Shown: positions 32,775 to 41,191 of the stretch, in pieces
Position numbering within the stretch: position 1 is the stretch's first letter
How the letters are laid out: each line of letters begins with the position of its first letter
Assembly: GCA_009699245.1 (NCBI GenBank)
Contig: WLOQ01000005.1
Location: 124,001-188,000 of the forward strand
DNA length: 64,000 nt
Reading direction: 5' to 3'
Source of the DNA: Actinomycetota bacterium
GTDB taxonomy: Bacteria; Actinomycetota; Thermoleophilia; Solirubrobacterales; Solirubrobacteraceae
Position numbers and translations under genes: made by a program
The notes under the pieces: model-generated
The model's database searches: none
The model's input: only the letters and a program-made list of their open reading frames with translations
What the model was told of the DNA's origin: nothing

Positions 32775-34028
32775 ATGCGAATCGCCATCGTCGGATCAGG
32801 GATCTCGGGGCTCGGCTGCGCCCATGCCCTCGGCGCAGCGCACGAGGTGACCGTCTTCGAAGCAGACGCGCGGCCGGGCGGCCACAGCGACACCGTCGAG
32901 GTCCCCGGGAACGACGGGGCGACGCCGGTGGACCTCGGGTTCATCGTCTACAACGAGCGCACCTACCCCCGCCTCACGGCGCTCTTCGCAGAGCTCGGGG
33001 TCGACACCGTCGCGAGCGACATGAGCTTCGGCGCGAGCCTCGAGCAGGCGGGAATCGAATACCGACTGACGAACCCGGCGACGATCTTCGCCCAGCCGCG
33101 AAACATCGCGCGGCCGGCCTTCCTGCGCATGCTGCGTGACATCACGCGCTTCAACCGCGCCGCGCTCGAGCTCGCGGCGCCCGTCGACGAGGACGACCGC
33201 TCGCTCGGCGAGTTCGTCCACGGCCTGCGTCTCTCCCAGGAATTCCGCGACTGGTTTCTCGTCCCGCTCGGCTCGGCGATCTGGTCGGCCGACCCCTCAA
33301 GCTTTCTGAAGTTCCCGGCGTCGACCTACGTGCGCTTCATGGACAACCATGGGCTCCTGCGCGTGCGCGACGTCCCGAAGTGGCGGACGGTGGCGGGCGG
33401 CTCGCGCAGCTACGTGGCGGCGCTGAGCGCGTCGCTCGGTGAGCGGCTGCGTCTCGGCGACCCGGTCCGCAGCGTGCGCCGCGATGCCACCGGCGTCGAC
33501 CTCGTCACGGACGCCGGCACCGCGCGCTTCGACCGGGTCGTCCTCGCCGTCCACGCCGACCAGGCGCTCGCCCTGCTCAACAGGCCGACTGCGACCGAGC
33601 GCGAGATCCTCGGGGCGATCGAGTTCCAGCCGAATCGCGTCACGCTCCATCACGACGCGGCGATCATGCCGCGGGCGCGCCGCGCCTGGGCCAGCTGGAC
33701 GGTGCGCGTCCCCGCCGTCGGGGAGGGCGCAGCGACGCTGTCGTACTGGATGAACAACCTCCAGCCGCTCGACACGTCCACCCAGTGGTTCGTCTCACTC
33801 AACAGCGAGCGCCTCATCGACCCCACGACGATCGCCGCGCAGCGCGATGTCACCCATCCGGTGTTCGACCTCGCGGCGCGTCGCGCGCAGCTGCGCCGCG
33901 ACGAGATCCAGGGCAGCGAGGGCGTCTACTACGCAGGCGCCTGGTGGCACAACGGTTTCCATGAGGACGGGCTGCGCAGCGGGCAGGAGGCCGCGGACGC
34001 CCTCCTGCACGACGCCGCCGGGACATGA
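32775..34028 (+). CDS. FAD/NAD(P)-binding oxidoreductase of the cyclopropane-synthase cluster
   Basis: 417 aa. The Rossmann FAD signature is IAIVGSGISGLGCAHAL at the start, followed by HEVTVFEADARPGGHSDTV, where a Glu caps the ribose. The C-terminal dinucleotide region is GVYYAGAWWHNGFHEDGLRSG. This is an amine-oxidase-like fold annotated as NAD/FAD-binding protein, nearly always next to DUF1365 and a cyclopropane fatty acid synthase-like methyltransferase, as here. It probably modifies membrane acyl chains. Its stop overlaps the DUF1365 start by four bases. The hexamer TACTTC lies 7 bases before the ATG. Confidence 0.9.
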   Translation: MRIAIVGSGISGLGCAHALGAAHEVTVFEADARPGGHSDTVEVPGNDGATPVDLGFIVYNERTYPRLTALFAELGVDTVASDMSFGASLEQAGIEYRLTNPATIFAQPRNIARPAFLRMLRDITRFNRAALELAAPVDEDDRSLGEFVHGLRLSQEFRDWFLVPLGSAIWSADPSSFLKFPASTYVRFMDNHGLLRVRDVPKWRTVAGGSRSYVAALSASLGERLRLGDPVRSVRRDATGVDLVTDAGTARFDRVVLAVHADQALALLNRPTATEREILGAIEFQPNRVTLHHDAAIMPRARRAWASWTVRVPAVGEGAATLSYWMNNLQPLDTSTQWFVSLNSERLIDPTTIAAQRDVTHPVFDLAARRAQLRRDEIQGSEGVYYAGAWWHNGFHEDGLRSGQEAADALLHDAAGT

Positions 34029-34768
34029 GCGAGCCGGCGATCTACCGCGGGCTCCTCGAGCACCGTCGACTGACCCCCGTCGAGCACGCATTCGCCCTGC
34101 CGGTGCAGATGACGCTCGTCGATCTCGACGCGCTGCCGGGAGCCTTCGACGGCCTGCCGCTCTGGTCCGCCAGGCGACCAGCGCCGGTCTGGCTGCGCCG
34201 AGCCGACTATGCCGATGGCGGGTCCGCGCCCCTCGCCGGCGTGATCCGCGACCTCGTGCGCGAGCGCACCGGCGCGACGCCGGAGGGACCGGTGCGGATG
34301 CTCACGAATCTGCGCACGCTCGGGTACGTCTTCAATCCGATCACCGTCTACCTCTGCGGCGTCGCGGGCGACGCGCACGAGGTCGTGGTGCTCGAGGTCA
34401 CGAACACGCCGTGGGGCGAACGTCACTGGTACGTGCTGTCCGGAGCGCAGGCCCGCGCGGCGCAATTTTCCAAGGCGCTCCATGTCTCCCCCTTCCTGGA
34501 GATGGCGGGCGACTATCGCTTCGCGCTCGAAGGCCCCGACGAGCATCTGCGCATGACGCTCGAGCTGCTACGCGCCGGGATCCCCGTCTTTCAGGCGCGG
34601 CTGACGCTGCGGCGTCGTACGCTCACGCCCCGACTTGCCGTCCGCTCGCTCCTCGAACGCCCCTTCATGACCTACCGCGTCACCGCCGAGATCCACCGCC
34701 AGGCCTTCGCGCTCTGGCGCAAGCGCGTGCCGTTCGTCCCACACCCGGGACGCACCCCCGACGCATGA
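34025..34768 (+). CDS. DUF1365 family protein
   Basis: 247 aa. The family start is visible as IYRGLLEHRRLTPVEHAFALPV, followed by RMLTNLRTLGYVFNPITVYLC and VVLEVTNTPWGERHWYVL, and HVSPFLEMAGDYRFAL. The N-P-(I)-x-x-Y-hydrophobic motif and the H-V-S-P motif are the hallmarks of DUF1365. The biochemical activity is unknown; the family is tied genetically to lipid modification because it sits between the FAD oxidoreductase and the Cfa-like methyltransferase. Overlaps both neighbours. Confidence 0.92.
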   Translation: MSEPAIYRGLLEHRRLTPVEHAFALPVQMTLVDLDALPGAFDGLPLWSARRPAPVWLRRADYADGGSAPLAGVIRDLVRERTGATPEGPVRMLTNLRTLGYVFNPITVYLCGVAGDAHEVVVLEVTNTPWGERHWYVLSGAQARAAQFSKALHVSPFLEMAGDYRFALEGPDEHLRMTLELLRAGIPVFQARLTLRRRTLTPRLAVRSLLERPFMTYRVTAEIHRQAFALWRKRVPFVPHPGRTPDA

Positions 34769-35979
34769 GCAGCCGAATCGATGCCGTCGGACGCCGCCTG
34801 CTGACGGCGGGCCTCGAGCGCCTCACCGGCGGGACGCTCACGCTCGTCGAGGCCGGCATCGAGCGCCGGTTCGGGGATGGGCTGCCGGACGCCGCCGGTC
34901 GTGCCCCCATCGCAGCGACGGTCACCGTGCACGATCCGCGCACCTGGGGCCGCGTCCTGCGTGAGACGTCGACCGGGCTCGGCCTGAGCTACGCCGATGG
35001 CTGGTGGGAGGCCGACGACCTCACCGCGTTCCTGCGCCTGCTGAGCCGGAACGTCCGGCGCGCCGACGCGCTGCTCCAGCCGCTCTCGCGCATCACCGGG
35101 AAGTTCGCCGACCCGATCCGTCGACGCCGCTCGCCGGACCGCATCCGCGACCGGCGCAACATCCGCGCGCATTACGACATCGGCGATGACGTCTTCGCGC
35201 TGTTCCTCGATGAGAGCCGGATGTACTCCTGCGCGATCTTCCAGACGCCCGAGACCACGCTCGCGCAGGCCCAGCGGGCGAAGCTCGAGCGCATCTGCAC
35301 CCAGCTCGAGCTGGGCCCAGACGACCATCTCCTCGAGATCGGGACGGGCTGGGGCGGCCTCGCCGTCCACGCGGCGCGCGAGCACGGGTGCCGCGTCACC
35401 ACGACGACGATCTCGGACCGCCAGTTCGCGTACGCGACGGAGCTCGTCGCACGTGAGGGGCTCGCCGATCGCATCACCGTGCTGCACGAGCACTACCGCG
35501 ATCTCACGGGGACGTACGACCGACTGGTGTCCGTCGAGATGATCGAGGCCGTCGACTGGCGCGAGTACGACGACTTCCTCGGCGCGTGCGGACGCCTCGT
35601 GCGGCCCGGCGGGCGCATGGTCCTCCAAGCCATCACGATCCCGGAGCAGCGCTTTGACCGCGCGAAGGTCACGCAGGACTTCATCAAGGAGGTGATCTTC
35701 CCCGGGGGCTGCCTGCCGAGCACCGAGGCGATCCTCCACGCGACCGGCCGCACGGGCGACCTTCTGCTCGTCGACCTGCACGACATCGGCCTCGACTACG
35801 CGCAGACGCTGCGGATCTGGCGCACCGCGCTTCTCGAGCGGTCCAGTGAGTTGCCGGCGCTGGGTCTGGGCGACCACTTCGCCCGCACCTTCGAGTTCTA
35901 CTTCCGCTATTGCGAAGCGGGCTTCGACGAGCGCGTCATCAGCGACGTCCAGCTCACGTTCGAGCGGCCCGGCGGCTGA
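34765..35979 (+). CDS. cyclopropane-fatty-acid-phospholipid synthase family methyltransferase
   Basis: 404 aa SAM-dependent enzyme that methylates or cyclopropanates unsaturated acyl chains of phospholipids. It has an N-terminal lipid-binding-like part (residues 1-115), then RNIRAHYDIGDDVFALFLDESRMYSCAIF, the SAM-binding HLLEIGTGWGGLAVHAA, VSVEMIEAVDWREYDDFL with the catalytic Glu region, and FIKEVIFPGGCLPS. All CfaS-family motifs look intact. Last gene of the three-gene operon; a weak stem-loop follows. Related methyltransferases in the same neighbourhood elsewhere make methyl-branched or furan fatty acids, so cyclopropane formation is not assured. Confidence 0.93.
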   Translation: MSSRIDAVGRRLLTAGLERLTGGTLTLVEAGIERRFGDGLPDAAGRAPIAATVTVHDPRTWGRVLRETSTGLGLSYADGWWEADDLTAFLRLLSRNVRRADALLQPLSRITGKFADPIRRRRSPDRIRDRRNIRAHYDIGDDVFALFLDESRMYSCAIFQTPETTLAQAQRAKLERICTQLELGPDDHLLEIGTGWGGLAVHAAREHGCRVTTTTISDRQFAYATELVAREGLADRITVLHEHYRDLTGTYDRLVSVEMIEAVDWREYDDFLGACGRLVRPGGRMVLQAITIPEQRFDRAKVTQDFIKEVIFPGGCLPSTEAILHATGRTGDLLLVDLHDIGLDYAQTLRIWRTALLERSSELPALGLGDHFARTFEFYFRYCEAGFDERVISDVQLTFERPGG

Positions 35980-36005
35980 CGGACGGGTTGCCCAGACGCC
36001 GTCCG
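35980..36005 (+). terminator. weak hairpin after the cyclopropane synthase operon
   Basis: CGGACGG / CCGTCCG pair over 7 bases with a 12-base loop, directly after the stop codon. The loop also holds TTGCCC, a possible -35 box for the next gene, so the assignment is tentative. Confidence 0.35.
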
Positions 36006-36011
36006 CTGATC

Positions 36012-36017
36012 TAGGGT
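36012..36017 (+). promoter_or_regulatory. promoter for leaderless secreted protein gene
   Basis: TAGGGT ends 6 bases before the ATG at 36024. TTGCCC at 35988-35993, 18 bases upstream, could be its -35 box; this is one of the few places here with both elements. Confidence 0.6.
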
Positions 36018-36023
36018 CGGCGG

Positions 36024-37427
36024 ATGCGCAAGCTCGCCCTCGCCTTCGCCCTCCTGCTGCTCCTGCCCGCCTCGACGGCGCTCGGCGCCATCCAGGACGG
36101 GATGCCCGACCAGAGTGCCTCCGACGGTGGCGGCGTCGCCCCCGGCCCGGGGTTCTGGGCCGACCTCCCCGGCGGGGCCGCTGCGCGGCCGTACGTCAAG
36201 AGCCTCAAGGTCATCAACGGCGCGAACTCGGTGACCGTCTTCGAGGGCGACATCACGGCGGTCGACGGTACGCAGACCGGTGATGTGACCGCCTCGGTCA
36301 ACCCGTTCAACCTCTGCCGCGCCGATCAGACGCCGGCGACGGGGGTCTGTTACGCGACGCCGAACCGCATCGGCGTGTCGATCGGCTACTCCAAGGGTCC
36401 CGGCCAGATGGGCTCCAACTTCGGATCGCCGACCGGCTCGGACGGGACGACGCCCCTCGCGCTCCGGCAGACGGTGAACGCGGACACCGTCATCGAGCTG
36501 AAGATCGCCCTGAACACGCTCGGGCGCACGCTTCGCTGGAGCTGGCTCAACGGCGACCTCGACTACTGGAAGACGGAGAATCTGGGGCAGGACGATGCCG
36601 AGCTCACGGTCCGCGTGAAGCCCGCATCCACCCCGATCGTCGATTGGGGGACCGTCGGGCAGAACGGCTGCACCGCCACGCCGATCCTGAGCTGCTCGAT
36701 CCCGATCGCCGGCGCCGAATACCTCGCCGCCGGGCTCGTCCTGAGTCTCGACACGACGCTCGACGCGGCGCTGACGGGTGCAGTCTTCGCGACGCAGGGC
36801 GCGATCGCCGGCTTCCTGCAGCCCGGCGGCTCGCCGACCGCGCCGCTGCTCGACCTGCAGCTCGCCTCGACCCACCAGACCTCCGCGGGCGCGCCCCAGC
36901 TCGGCGTGATGAAGGCGCTCCTTCCCGCCCAGGCGCTGCTCAACCTCTACGGCGTCCTGCCGGCCGATGCGGCGTCCTTCTTCGGCGTCCAGCGGACCGG
37001 GGACGCGGGCACCCAGTCGGCCCCGACATTCGAGCCGTGGACCGCCGCCGTGCAGGGCTCGGACGGCCTGCTCGTGACGGTCCGCGACATCACGTTCAGC
37101 GCCCCGGCCTACCGCGTCACGCGTCGGCGCAGCGCCCCGCGGCTCACCGCGCGGATCTCAGGTTCCAAGACCACGGTGAGCGCGCCGAAGATCGCGGCGT
37201 GCCGCAAGCGGGCGTGCAGCATCACGGTGCTGAAGCTCCCCTCGAACCGCCTCGTGCGCAGCGGTGCGACGGTCGGCCGCGGGCGCAGCGCCGCAGTCGG
37301 GACGACGCGCGTCAGCATCGCTCGTTCGAAGCTGCCGCGCCGGACCCGGTTCCTCGTCGTCTGGCGTCAGGCCGGCGGGACGGCCAAGGGCAAGCTCGTC
37401 ACGACCGCACAGGGAACCGTGCGCTGA
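36024..37427 (+). CDS. large secreted protein of unknown function
   Basis: 467 aa with a signal peptide (MRKLALAFALLLLLPASTALGA). The mature part is mostly beta-strand and Gly/Thr/Asn rich. Residues 50-105 contain a pair of Cys (FNLCRADQTPATGVCYATP) and the central part another pair (NGCTATPILSCSIP). The C-terminal 110 residues are basic (RVTRRRSAPRLTARISGSK), similar in feel to the carbohydrate- or wall-binding beta domains of other secreted actinobacterial proteins. No enzyme motif was recognised. It may be a cell-surface or envelope protein. Confidence 0.8.
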   Translation: MRKLALAFALLLLLPASTALGAIQDGMPDQSASDGGGVAPGPGFWADLPGGAAARPYVKSLKVINGANSVTVFEGDITAVDGTQTGDVTASVNPFNLCRADQTPATGVCYATPNRIGVSIGYSKGPGQMGSNFGSPTGSDGTTPLALRQTVNADTVIELKIALNTLGRTLRWSWLNGDLDYWKTENLGQDDAELTVRVKPASTPIVDWGTVGQNGCTATPILSCSIPIAGAEYLAAGLVLSLDTTLDAALTGAVFATQGAIAGFLQPGGSPTAPLLDLQLASTHQTSAGAPQLGVMKALLPAQALLNLYGVLPADAASFFGVQRTGDAGTQSAPTFEPWTAAVQGSDGLLVTVRDITFSAPAYRVTRRRSAPRLTARISGSKTTVSAPKIAACRKRACSITVLKLPSNRLVRSGATVGRGRSAAVGTTRVSIARSKLPRRTRFLVVWRQAGGTAKGKLVTTAQGTVR

Positions 37428-37431
37428 GCCC

Positions 37432-38136
37432 TCAGTCGGGCAGGTAGCACGCGGCGTACGCGGCGGTGAGCGTCTTGAGCTCGGCGATGTACGGGTCGTC
37501 CGGCGGGTCCGTGAGATACGCGTAGTTCAGCCCCTCGCGGACCGTGACCACGAGCGGGCGCGCGACCGCGAGCCACTCCTGCTCGCTGCGCCGGTCATCG
37601 CGCTGGTGCAGGGCGAGCGCGATGAGCTCTGCATTCGCCTCGTGCCCCGCTCGGATGATCGGCCAGATTCCTGACACGCCGCGCAGGCCGAGCACGAGCG
37701 CCCCGCGATCAAGACTCGTGTTCCAGTGCTGCGACATGCCCTCGACGATGCTGTCGCTGTACGCGCGCCAGTCCGACGACCGGGCGAAGCCCGCGAGGCC
37801 CGTGGCGAGCAGCTCGGCCGCCTCGATCTCGCGGCGCAGCGTGATCTCGCGCAGGACGGCGTCGACGTCGCGGAAGTAGCGGTAGAGCGTCGCGACGTTG
37901 ACATTCGCGTAGGCCGCGATCGCGATCGTCGTCAGGTCGCGCACATCGCCGAGCGTGATCAGCGCCCGGGCGGCGTGGAGGAGGTTCTCCACGGTCTGGA
38001 TGCCGCGCGCCGTGGTCGGACGGGCCCGCAGATCCGCCTCACGCGCGTCGCGCAGCGCGAGGAGATCCGAGTCGGCGAGCAGCCGGCGAAACGGGTCGTC
38101 CGTCGGCGTGGCGGGGCTGAGAACGACTGGATCCAT
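37432..38136 (-). CDS. TetR/AcrR-family transcriptional regulator
   Basis: About 234 aa. After a 40-residue lead, the N-terminal helix-turn-helix reads GIQTVENLLHAARALITLGD, then TTIAIAAYANVNVATLYRYFRDVDAVL, whose A-x-x-x-N-V-x-x-x-T-L-Y-R-Y-F is the TetR signature. The C-terminal ligand domain is about 140 residues and helical. The gene is just downstream of an SDR gene on the same strand (49 bases), so it may repress that operon. A TAGACT hexamer at 38166-38171 could start its own transcript. It ends 4 bases from a convergent gene. Confidence 0.9.
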   Translation of the reverse strand: MDPVVLSPATPTDDPFRRLLADSDLLALRDAREADLRARPTTARGIQTVENLLHAARALITLGDVRDLTTIAIAAYANVNVATLYRYFRDVDAVLREITLRREIEAAELLATGLAGFARSSDWRAYSDSIVEGMSQHWNTSLDRGALVLGLRGVSGIWPIIRAGHEANAELIALALHQRDDRRSEQEWLAVARPLVVTVREGLNYAYLTDPPDDPYIAELKTLTAAYAACYLPD

Positions 38137-38185
38137 CGGAACACCATCCGGCAGGAGGGCGGCCGAGTCTACCCCGCGGGCAGCG

Positions 38186-38938
38186 TCAGGCGGCCATGAA
38201 GCCGCCGTCGACATAGAGCTCCGAGCCGGTCACGAAGGAGGCATCATCGGACGCGAGGTAGGCGACGGCGGCGGCGATCTCCTCGGGGCGGCCCAGACGG
38301 CCCATGGGCGTCATCCCAGTCATGAGGCCCTCCATCTCGGTCCCGCGCGCCTGGTCGAGCATCGGCGTGTCGATGAACCCCGGGTGGACGGAGTTGACGC
38401 GCACGCCCGACTGGGCCCAGTGGATCGCGGCGTTCTTGCTCAGCAGTCGCACGGCGCCCTTTGCCGCGTGGTAGGCGGGCGATGCGCCGAATCCGCCGCT
38501 CGCGCCGAAGATCGAACTGATGTTGATGACCGACGCGTTGCCCGACTCGAGCAGCAGGGGCGCCGCGAGCTTCATGGCGAGGAAGACGCTCGTCTGGTCC
38601 ACCGCGATCGTGCGGTCCCAGCCAGCGAGCGACGCATCCTCGATCGGCAGTGTGTCGCCGATGCCCGCGTTGTTGACGAGGATGTCGAGTCGCCCCTCCT
38701 GCGCCCGCACCTGCGCGAGCACTCCGTCCCAGGACGCCGGGTCAGCGACATCGTGATGGAGAAAGCGAGCCTTCCCGCCACCGGCACGGACGCTCGCAGC
38801 CATCTCCTCCCCGGGATCGTCGTCGACGTCGGTGAGGACCACGTGCGCACCTTCGTCGGCCAGCCCCCGTGCGATCGCCGCTCCGATCCCGCTCGCCGCT
38901 CCCGTGATCAGGGCCACCCGTCCAGTCAGCCGCTGCAT
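38186..38938 (-). CDS. SDR-family NAD(P)-dependent oxidoreductase
   Basis: 250 aa classical short-chain dehydrogenase. The cofactor motif is ALITGAASGIGAAIARGLA (T-G-x3-G-x-G), then VLTDVDDDPG with Asp after the second strand that favours NAD over NADP. NNAG (ILVNNAGIG), the Ser of ISSIFG and the YHAAKGA active site (Y-x3-K) are all present. Substrate unknown. The start is well supported by GGAGG placed 5 bases before the ATG at 38938. It probably shares a transcript with the TetR gene downstream. Confidence 0.93.
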   Translation of the reverse strand: MQRLTGRVALITGAASGIGAAIARGLADEGAHVVLTDVDDDPGEEMAASVRAGGGKARFLHHDVADPASWDGVLAQVRAQEGRLDILVNNAGIGDTLPIEDASLAGWDRTIAVDQTSVFLAMKLAAPLLLESGNASVINISSIFGASGGFGASPAYHAAKGAVRLLSKNAAIHWAQSGVRVNSVHPGFIDTPMLDQARGTEMEGLMTGMTPMGRLGRPEEIAAAVAYLASDDASFVTGSELYVDGGFMAA

Positions 38939-39025
38939 CTGTTCCTCCCGCTCGTGAATGCATGCGGCCTGCCCACATCCGGCCGGGCGGACACCGATCG
39001 CCAAACACCCGCGTTGGGTTTCGTG

Positions 39026-39031
39026 TATCGT
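39026..39031 (+). promoter_or_regulatory. -10 box for TerC leader
   Basis: TATCGT; transcription would start near 39038, at the base of the first stem of the riboswitch-like leader. Confidence 0.5.
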
Positions 39032-39037
39032 TTAGCG

Positions 39038-39139
39038 CGCGAAGGGAAGTACTCCAATGCCACCATCGTCAATACGGCTTCGGCCCGGTGATGGCAGCCC
39101 GTGTGGCGAGGAAACCTTCACTGACCCCCAGTGAAAGGA
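39038..39139 (+). ncRNA. candidate manganese riboswitch (yybP-ykoY type) before TerC
   Basis: The leader contains GAAGGGAAGTACTCC near its 5' end, CGTCAATACGG in the middle, CCCGGTGATGGCAG, and GCGAGGAAACCTTC at its end; these resemble the conserved GGGGAGTAG, CGTCA and GAGACCTT parts of the yybP-ykoY class. The outer stem pairs GAAGG (39041-39045) with CCTTC (39115-39119). The hairpin TTCACTG / CAGTGAA (39117-39135) competes for the same bases and ends at the Shine-Dalgarno sequence AAAGGA (39134-39139). Such riboswitches are known to control TerC-type genes. Assignment is by visual match only. Confidence 0.65.
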
Positions 39140-39145
39140 CCCTTT

Positions 39146-40144
39146 GTGACTGCTCCGCTGCGGCTGTGGCTGGCCTTCACCGCGTTCCTCGTGGTGATGC
39201 TGCTCGTCGATCTGTTCGTGCTCCACCGCGAAGCGCACGAGATCTCGCTGCGCGAGGCGACCGTCCTCAGCGGCATCTGGATCGCCCTGGCGCTCATCTT
39301 CGCGGGCGGGATGTTCCTCTTCGCCGGGACCACTGAGGGCACCCAGTTCCTCACCGGCTACGTCATCGAGAAGTCGCTCTCGATCGACAACGTCTTCGTG
39401 TTCGCGCTCATCCTCGGCACCTTCGCGGTACCGAAGGCCGACCAGGCCCGCGTGCTGCTGTGGGGCATCGTCGGGGCGCTCGTCCTGCGCGCGGTGTTCA
39501 TCTTCATCGGCGGTGAGCTCCTCGAGCGGTACGACTGGATCGTCTACCTCTTCGCAGCGATCCTCATCGTGACCGGCATCCGGCTGGCGACGGGGAAGCA
39601 CGAGGAGATTCACCCCGAGCGCAATCCGGCGGTGCGCGCGATGCGCCGGCTCGTCCCGATGACCTCGGGGTACCACGCCGAGCGCCTGTGGGTGCGGCGC
39701 GCATCGCTCGCGCCGGACGCTGTCCCGCAGCGACGCGCGGTGCTCGGCGTCTGGGTCGGCACCCCGATGCTCGTCGTGTTCGCAGCGATCATGACGACCG
39801 ACGTCGTGTTCGCGCTCGACAGCATCCCGGCGATCTTTGCGATCACCTCGAGCACGTTCATCGTGTTCACGGCCAACGCCTTCGCGCTGATGGGCCTCCG
39901 CGCGCTCTACTTCATGCTCGCCGGCGCGATGGAGCGGTTCGTCTATCTCAACATCGGCCTCGCCTTCACGCTGATCTTCGTCGGCGGCAAGTTCATCTAC
40001 AGCGACCTCGTCGGCAAGCTCCCGGCGGTGATCTCGCTGGCGGTGATCACCGGCGCCGTCGGGCTCTCGATCGCGGCGTCGCTGTGGAAGACACGCGCGA
40101 CAGGTGATGAAACTTCTCGATCGGGGCAGGGTTCCTCCGTCTGA
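39146..40144 (+). CDS. TerC-family integral membrane protein
   Basis: 332 aa with about nine membrane spans. The core motifs are YVIEKSLSIDNVFVFALIL (with the conserved Asp), MTTDVVFALDSIPAIFAIT and MGLRALYFMLAGAMERF, all diagnostic of the TerC/Alx family of metal, probably manganese, transporters that supply metal to exported enzymes. The GTG at 39146 is chosen because AAAGGA lies 6 bases upstream; GTG 39131 is inside the leader hairpin. Expression is probably controlled by the riboswitch-like leader. Confidence 0.93.
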   Translation: MTAPLRLWLAFTAFLVVMLLVDLFVLHREAHEISLREATVLSGIWIALALIFAGGMFLFAGTTEGTQFLTGYVIEKSLSIDNVFVFALILGTFAVPKADQARVLLWGIVGALVLRAVFIFIGGELLERYDWIVYLFAAILIVTGIRLATGKHEEIHPERNPAVRAMRRLVPMTSGYHAERLWVRRASLAPDAVPQRRAVLGVWVGTPMLVVFAAIMTTDVVFALDSIPAIFAITSSTFIVFTANAFALMGLRALYFMLAGAMERFVYLNIGLAFTLIFVGGKFIYSDLVGKLPAVISLAVITGAVGLSIAASLWKTRATGDETSRSGQGSSV

Positions 40145-40173
40145 GACGTCCGTCCCCCGGCAGGGAGGCCATC

Positions 40174-41154
40174 ATGCGCAGCAGGCAGCGGTTCCTCATC
40201 GGCGTCACGGCGGCGCTGGCCACCGTCCTCGGCGGCGCAGGTGTCGCGCAGGCGAATGTCACGCTGGCGACCGGGCTGCCCGCCGGCGTCAAGGTGTCGA
40301 TGTCGCAGCGCGGCACCACGATCGCGTGGAGCGCGCCGACCGGCACCGGCAGGTGGAAGCTCATCCTCTGGCGCAACGGCGTGACGAGCGACGTGCCGAT
40401 TGCGACGTCGAACATGCCGTTCGACGTCGACCTCGGCGACGACGGCCACGGCCACCTCCTCGCCACCTATTCGCGCTGCAGCCGCGTGACGATCGGTCTG
40501 AACCGCCCCCGCGGCTGCGATCCATACCGGTACGACATCAGTGCCCAGCGTGAGCGGCGCATCACCGGTCTCGGTGGCGGTGGCAACTCCGACTACCTCC
40601 CGACCGCATCGGGCGGTCGGATCGCCTTCGCGCGGTCGGTCAGCGGCGGCAAGGCCGACCTCTACGTCCGCGGCCTGACCGGCGGCACGCTGCGGCGTCA
40701 GCCGGGCGGTCTGATGAATGACGACTCGCGCACGGGCCCCCGACGGCTCGACCTCGGGATGCGCGGCCTCGCGATCGCGTGGGCGAGCATCGGGCCGGCC
40801 CCGGACTACGACTACGGCGCGCAGGAGGCCCGCTACGACATGCTCAAGGGCGGCCACCGCCTGCTCGCGCGGTACACGCAGGGCAACGTCAGCGGCACGA
40901 ACGTCGCCGGCGTCACCGCGATCGATGCCGGCGGCGGCGTCCTCTGGGGTGCCCAGGGCAACGGCGAGGATCAGCGCTCGCGGCTCTACTGGATCCCGGT
41001 CGAGCTCCAGTCGTCAGACAGTCAATATCTCGACCTTCCCGTGATCGACAGCTCGGGGACGAGCTTCGCGGACGCCGTGATCCTCACCTGCCCCCTCTTC
41101 GGTGAGACCCCGAACGTCTGCTCGGTGGTGCGCCTCGAGCCATCGCCGCTCTGA
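40174..41154 (+). CDS. secreted protein, beta-propeller-like
   Basis: 326 aa. The signal peptide ends near GVAQANVT after MRSRQRFLIGVTAALATVLGG. The mature chain has several strand-turn segments of G-x-h-h-W type (GTTIAWSAPTG, GGRIAFARSV, GLAIAWASIGPAP) and four Cys, two near the end (LTCPLF...NVCSVV). This hints at a WD/TolB-like propeller, with fewer regular repeats than the protein at 12967-14367. No enzyme motif is seen. It is preceded by a good ribosome binding site (GGGAGG, 5 bases from the ATG), and sits between TerC and the glycosyltransferase. Confidence 0.75.
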   Translation: MRSRQRFLIGVTAALATVLGGAGVAQANVTLATGLPAGVKVSMSQRGTTIAWSAPTGTGRWKLILWRNGVTSDVPIATSNMPFDVDLGDDGHGHLLATYSRCSRVTIGLNRPRGCDPYRYDISAQRERRITGLGGGGNSDYLPTASGGRIAFARSVSGGKADLYVRGLTGGTLRRQPGGLMNDDSRTGPRRLDLGMRGLAIAWASIGPAPDYDYGAQEARYDMLKGGHRLLARYTQGNVSGTNVAGVTAIDAGGGVLWGAQGNGEDQRSRLYWIPVELQSSDSQYLDLPVIDSSGTSFADAVILTCPLFGETPNVCSVVRLEPSPL

Positions 41155-41178
41155 CGGGCCCGCCGCCGGGCGGCCGCC

Positions 41179-41184
41179 TAGCGT
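41179..41184 (+). promoter_or_regulatory. -10 box for leaderless glycosyltransferase
   Basis: TAGCGT ends 7 bases before the GTG at 41192. Confidence 0.55.
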
Positions 41185-41191
41185 TGAGGGC

